From RUG11272 sp045226335 (GTDB taxonomy: Bacteria; Bacillota; Clostridia; Christensenellales; Aristaeellaceae), in contig JBGVCH010000002.1 in the NCBI GenBank assembly GCA_045226335.1, positions 3,241-67,240 on the forward strand: 64,000 nt of DNA. The letters run 5' to 3'. The translations under genes and the position numbers were made by a program. A model generated the notes under the pieces. It searched no databases, had not been told where the DNA came from, and saw only the letters and a list, made by a program, of their open reading frames with translations. Below, one piece after another: positions 59,333-64,000 of this stretch. Every line of letters starts with the position of its first letter. Positions within the stretch are counted from its first letter, which is position 1.

Positions 59333-59788
59333 CTACGCCTCCGGCTCAAAGCGCTCCAGGTCCACGCCGGCCTCGTCGAAGAGCGCCAGGGAGAAATCGT
59401 CCGGATAGCCCTCCCGGTAGATCACCCGGCGGATACCCGCGTTGATGATCATCTTGGCGCAGACGCTGCAGGGCTGGTGGGTGCAGTACAGGGTGGCCCC
59501 GTCGATGGACACCCCCAGTTTGGCCGCCTGGATGATGGCGTTCTGCTCCGCGTGGGTGGCGTAGCAGACCTCCGCCCGGGTGCCGGAGGCGATCCCCAGC
59601 TTGTCCCGGAGGCACTCGCCCCGGTCGCGGCAGGTGCGGATCCCCGCGGGGGCGCCGTTGTACCCCGTGGTCATGATGCGCTTGTCCTTCACGATGACGC
59701 AGCCGATGGCCCGCCCCGCCCGATAGCAGCTGCTCCAGCCGGAAACCGTCTGAGCCATCTCCATGAATCGCCGATCCCACTTGTCCAT
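59333..59788 (-). CDS. dCMP deaminase family protein
   Basis: A 151-residue zinc-dependent deaminase. The catalytic motif is THAEQNAIIQ and the zinc cysteines are in HQPCSVCAKMIINAGI, with an extra Cys/His-rich loop (RTCRDRGECLRD) typical of deoxycytidylate deaminases, which make dUMP for thymidylate synthesis. The ATG at 59788 has AGGAGG 6 bases upstream. It lies 17 bases after exoA on the same strand. A related competence protein group (ComEB) has the same layout. Confidence 0.9.
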   Translation of the reverse strand: MDKWDRRFMEMAQTVSGWSSCYRAGRAIGCVIVKDKRIMTTGYNGAPAGIRTCRDRGECLRDKLGIASGTRAEVCYATHAEQNAIIQAAKLGVSIDGATLYCTHQPCSVCAKMIINAGIRRVIYREGYPDDFSLALFDEAGVDLERFEPEA

Positions 59789-59805
59789 GCCATGCCTCCT
59801 CGCCG

Positions 59806-60558
59806 TCACCTGAGGGTCAGTTCCACCGGACAGTGATCGCTGCCGTAGATCTCGTTGTGGATGGCCGCGCCGGCCAGCCGGGGCTTCAGCGCTTCGGACA
59901 CGATGAAGTAGTCGATGCGCCACCCCGCGTTGTTGTCCCGGGCGTGGAAGCGATAGCTCCACCAGCTGTAGATATCCTTCTGATCCGGGTAGAAGTACCG
60001 GAAGGTGTCCACAAAGCCCGCCTCCAGCAGCGCCGTCATCTTGCCCCGCTCCTGGTCCGTGAAGCCCGGGTTCTGCCGGTTGGCCGCCGGATGCCGCAGG
60101 TCGATCTCCTTGTGCGCCACGTTCAGGTCGCCGCAGAAGACGACCGGTTTTTTGCTTTCCAGGGATTTCAGATACGCCAGGAAGGCGTCCTCCCAGGCCA
60201 TGCGCCAGTCCAGCCGCTTCAGCCCTTCCTGGGCGTTGGGGGTGTAGACCGTCACCAGCCAGAAGTCCCCCAGGTCCAGGGCGATGACCCGGCCCTCGTG
60301 GTCGAATTCTTCCTGTCCGATGCCGTAGCGGACCTCCAGGGGCTCGATCCGGGTGAAGACCGCCGTGCCGGAGTAGCCCTTCTTCTCCGCCGCGTTCCAG
60401 TACTGCCGGTAGCCCGGCAGGTCGATGGCCACCTGCCCCGGCTGGCACTTGGTCTCCTGCAGGCAGAACACGTCCGCGTCCAGGGCCGCGAAGCTCTCCA
60501 TGAACCCCTTCCCCAGCACCGCGCGGATTCCGTTGACATTCCAGGATATGAGCTTCAT
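59806..60558 (-). CDS. exoA: Exodeoxyribonuclease III / AP endonuclease
   Basis: A 250-residue Mg2+-dependent DNA-repair enzyme of the ExoA/Xth family. Motifs in order are LISWNVNGIRAV, LQETKCQ (metal Glu), GYSGTAVFTR, GDLNVAHKEIDL (Asp and Asn), RIDYFIVS and the catalytic GSDHCPVEL. It cuts at abasic sites. The ATG at 60558 is the family start; the longer frame upstream overlaps the VanW gene. It is part of the ftsH-vanW-exoA-deaminase set on the minus strand. Confidence 0.95.
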   Translation of the reverse strand: MKLISWNVNGIRAVLGKGFMESFAALDADVFCLQETKCQPGQVAIDLPGYRQYWNAAEKKGYSGTAVFTRIEPLEVRYGIGQEEFDHEGRVIALDLGDFWLVTVYTPNAQEGLKRLDWRMAWEDAFLAYLKSLESKKPVVFCGDLNVAHKEIDLRHPAANRQNPGFTDQERGKMTALLEAGFVDTFRYFYPDQKDIYSWWSYRFHARDNNAGWRIDYFIVSEALKPRLAGAAIHNEIYGSDHCPVELTLR

Positions 60559-60575
60559 GGTGCCTCCCGCCGTTT

Positions 60576-62582
60576 TCAGTCCTGTCTTTCCCGCGTGCCG
60601 ACGTAGATGATCTGCGGCTTCGGCGCGTAGGTGTCGGTCTCCAGTTGGGTCCGCTCCACTTCCTTGCCGTTGACGTACTTCACCAGCCACCGGAGGACTT
60701 CCGTGCCCTCCTCGGCCTTCTGGTACTCGTACTGCTCGTCCTTGTAGGTGACGTACTTGGCGTTCTTGTCCCGCACGTATTCCGTCTCCGGCGCGGGGAT
60801 GGGGTTCTCCTGGGTATCCAGGTCATAGGTGACGCCTGGCTCCATGGCCTGCCCGTAGATCCACACGTTGCAGACCAGGTTCTTCTTGTTCTTCTCGGAG
60901 CTCTGGACCGCCGCCTTGATGTAGATCGGGTAGTCCGTGGTGTTGGTGAAGGCGAAGTCCAGCTTCTGGCCGCCCTTGCCCGGCCACCAGTACACCGTGG
61001 CGTCCTTGCCGTAGTCGGTGTAGTTCACCGCCATGGAGTGGGGGGTGCGCTTGTCGATCTGCATGTTGGCCCGGACCGCCGCCTGATAGATGGTGGTGCT
61101 GGCCTGGCAGACGCCGCCGCCGATGCCGTCTTCATGCGCGCCTTTGACATACTCCTCCGCCGGGAAGAAGCCGTTCTCGATGGTCCGCTTCCCCACGATG
61201 TCGTTGAAGGAGAACTTGCCGCCGGGCTGGATCACCGTCCCCGAGATCAGCTCAAAGGCGCGGCGGATGTTGTTGTTCCGGTCCTCGGTGCTCTTGGTCA
61301 TGGAGATGGGGGTGGTGGATTTTCCCCGCAGCGCGTACTGTTCCGCCCGCAGGGAGGCTTCCGTCACCAGGGGGGCCAGAGGGATCAGCTTCAGCTCCAG
61401 CGAACCGCTCTCCCGGTTCTCCGCCATGTGCTCCAGCGCCGTCTTCATACCCTCCGTGTCCAGGATGGCCCCGTAAACCTCCGGGTTGAAGGAGAAGGGG
61501 TCCGTGGCGTCCGCGTTGAAGCCGGCAAAGGTGGCGTCCACCGCCGGGGTGTAATACTCCTGGGCGATCAGCGCCAGGATCGCGTCCAGCCGGCTGGTGT
61601 CGTCCGACGTGACGGAATAGCCCTCGTAAGGCGCAGCCTTCAGGGCTTCCATCTCCTCCCAGCGCATGTCCTCGTCGCCCAGGTGGCCCTGATTCCAGGC
61701 GTCCTCCAGGGCCCGCTCGATGTCGATGTGGATGCCCACGTCGCTCTCGTTAAGGGTCCGGACCGTCTCCCCGTTGAAGGTCAGCTCCACGGACCAGGAG
61801 AAGGTCTCGGCACTCTGCCGGGTGACGGCGTCCCGGGCCTCCTGCTGACTCATGCCGCCCAGGTGGATCCCGTCCACCCAGACGTTCTCGCAGTATTTCT
61901 CGTTATAAACGGAGACCGCGGCCACCAGTTCCCTGTGGGCCTCCTCCGCCTTTGCCGCTTCCCGGCTGTTCTGGATGATGGGCAGGATCACGAACAGGAA
62001 GACCATGCCGATCAGCGCCACACCGCTCCCCAGCAGGGTGGGCAGCAGCCATCCCCGCCGCTTCTTCCGCGCTTTTTCCACCGCGGCGCCTGATTCGTTC
62101 CTTTGGGGGGCGTGCTCTGACTCAGCCTCGGAATCGTAGGCCGCCGGCTGCGGGTTCCGCATGGGTTGGGAATCCTGCGCGGGCTGGCCGTACGTCTGGT
62201 AGGCGGCGTACTCCCCGCCCACACCGGTCTGCCACGGAGACGTCTGCTGCCGGGGCTGCCAGGCACCGCTCTGGGAATAGGGGTCCGCCTGAACGGGCTG
62301 GTTCGCGCCGGACATCTCGTAGGGGTAATACACCGGGTTGGGCTGGCTGGCGGCCAGGCGCTGGGCCTCGCCGAAGCGCCCGTTGCCCCGGTTTTCGTTG
62401 CCGACCCGGTAGCGCAGGCTTCCGGTGTCGGTGAGGACGGGCTCTTCCGCCTTCTTCTCCGGCACAGCCCCGTTCTCAGCGGGCGTCTCCGGGGCCGTTT
62501 CCTTCTCTTCGGCGACAGCGCGCCGCTCCTCATCCTGGGCCTCGTACTTGTCGCTCCTGCGTCTTCTGGTTCCTTCCGGCAT
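60576..62582 (-). CDS. VanW-family membrane protein
   Basis: A 668-residue protein. The N-terminal 175 residues are polar and low complexity, rich in P, Q, E and Y. One membrane helix follows at about 178-203. Outside the membrane there is a peptidoglycan-binding-like region and then the VanW domain (about 430-560: GGKFSFNDIVGKRTIENGF and GIGGGVCQASTTIYQAAVRAN). A G5-like tail (EGTEVLRWLVKYVNGKEVER) ends the protein. VanW function is unknown but it occurs in envelope proteins of Clostridia. The ATG at 62582 follows AAAGGAGGTGA closely. Confidence 0.85.
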   Translation of the reverse strand: MPEGTRRRRSDKYEAQDEERRAVAEEKETAPETPAENGAVPEKKAEEPVLTDTGSLRYRVGNENRGNGRFGEAQRLAASQPNPVYYPYEMSGANQPVQADPYSQSGAWQPRQQTSPWQTGVGGEYAAYQTYGQPAQDSQPMRNPQPAAYDSEAESEHAPQRNESGAAVEKARKKRRGWLLPTLLGSGVALIGMVFLFVILPIIQNSREAAKAEEAHRELVAAVSVYNEKYCENVWVDGIHLGGMSQQEARDAVTRQSAETFSWSVELTFNGETVRTLNESDVGIHIDIERALEDAWNQGHLGDEDMRWEEMEALKAAPYEGYSVTSDDTSRLDAILALIAQEYYTPAVDATFAGFNADATDPFSFNPEVYGAILDTEGMKTALEHMAENRESGSLELKLIPLAPLVTEASLRAEQYALRGKSTTPISMTKSTEDRNNNIRRAFELISGTVIQPGGKFSFNDIVGKRTIENGFFPAEEYVKGAHEDGIGGGVCQASTTIYQAAVRANMQIDKRTPHSMAVNYTDYGKDATVYWWPGKGGQKLDFAFTNTTDYPIYIKAAVQSSEKNKKNLVCNVWIYGQAMEPGVTYDLDTQENPIPAPETEYVRDKNAKYVTYKDEQYEYQKAEEGTEVLRWLVKYVNGKEVERTQLETDTYAPKPQIIYVGTRERQD

Positions 62583-62615
62583 GCTGTCACCTCCTTTCAC
62601 GGCGGCTGGCGGGGA

Positions 62616-64000
<1,385 letters not shown>

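Overview
This window is a GC-rich, densely packed stretch of bacterial chromosome. The gene set points to a Gram-positive anaerobe of the Clostridia (Bacillota), probably a gut or rumen lineage. The evidence is an oxygen-sensitive class III ribonucleotide reductase, a biotin-dependent Na+ decarboxylase/transcarboxylase operon, a LytR-CpsA-Psr protein, a VanW protein, a clostripain-type protease, BspA-type leucine-rich repeats, a CUT1 sugar ABC operon without its own ATPase, and the gene order DUF512-der-plsY. This placement is inferred from gene content; no rRNA or tRNA gene was seen.

Layout. 1-9466 (+): end of purA, hisH-hisF-hisC, dnaE, a HAD phosphatase, a CofE-like ligase homologue, a YbaK deacylase and glf. 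9501-9668: first copy of a structured intergenic repeat, then a bidirectional terminator. 9683-12456 (-): rfbC and a secreted serine hydrolase with a membrane tail. 12643-16325 (+): a Cys-rich DUF3795 protein and a secreted C11 protease. 16416-20252 (-): a 1278-residue BspA-like leucine-rich-repeat protein. 20577-26750 (+): sugar ABC operon (binding protein, permease, permease with a 477-residue N-terminal extension, AraC regulator). 26794-29034: tcdA (-) and a CBS/CorC membrane protein (+). 29201-33528 (+): nrdD, plsX-acpP-rnc. 33557-34180 (-): DUF1858 and ridA. 34262-36340 (+): lspA-rluD-acyltransferase-like. 36396-36519: second copy of the repeat. 36565-38768 (-): Zn/Cd P-type ATPase plus a separate metal-binding protein under an ArsR/SmtB-type operator. 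38805-42135 (+): DUF512-der-plsY. 42220-48213 (-): deoD and the five-gene decarboxylase/transcarboxylase operon. 48379-50147 (-): mgtE with a structured leader. 50280-54735 (+): LCP protein, zinc-ribbon membrane protein, unusual thioredoxin-reductase-like flavoprotein and a secreted protein. 54788-59329 (+): ilvE, an unknown gene, a pseudouridine synthase, plsC and a DUF6062-like gene. 59333-64000 (-): ftsH (cut by the window end), a VanW protein, exoA and dCMP deaminase.

How the genes work together. Much of the window is housekeeping: histidine and purine synthesis, replication, phospholipid synthesis (plsX, plsY, plsC, acpP), ribosome and RNA maturation (der, rnc, two pseudouridine synthases) and protein export or quality control (lspA, ftsH). 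Accessory functions face the environment: secreted protease and hydrolase, BspA adhesin-like protein, sugar uptake, Zn/Cd efflux and Mg2+ uptake. Energy metabolism is represented by the Na+-linked operon, which encodes both a CoA-carboxyltransferase and a 5S-type carboxyltransferase.

The observations most worth following are: (1) a 90-nt repeat present twice at convergent gene junctions, whose main hairpin shows two compensatory base-pair changes; (2) an ABC permease with a large extra membrane and extracytoplasmic domain; (3) a thioredoxin-reductase-like protein that keeps its CxxC and FAD sites but has lost the NADPH-binding motif; (4) a transcarboxylase-like enzyme set joined to a Na+ pump whose beta subunit carries a long insertion; (5) a structured mgtE leader that does not look like the standard M-box.
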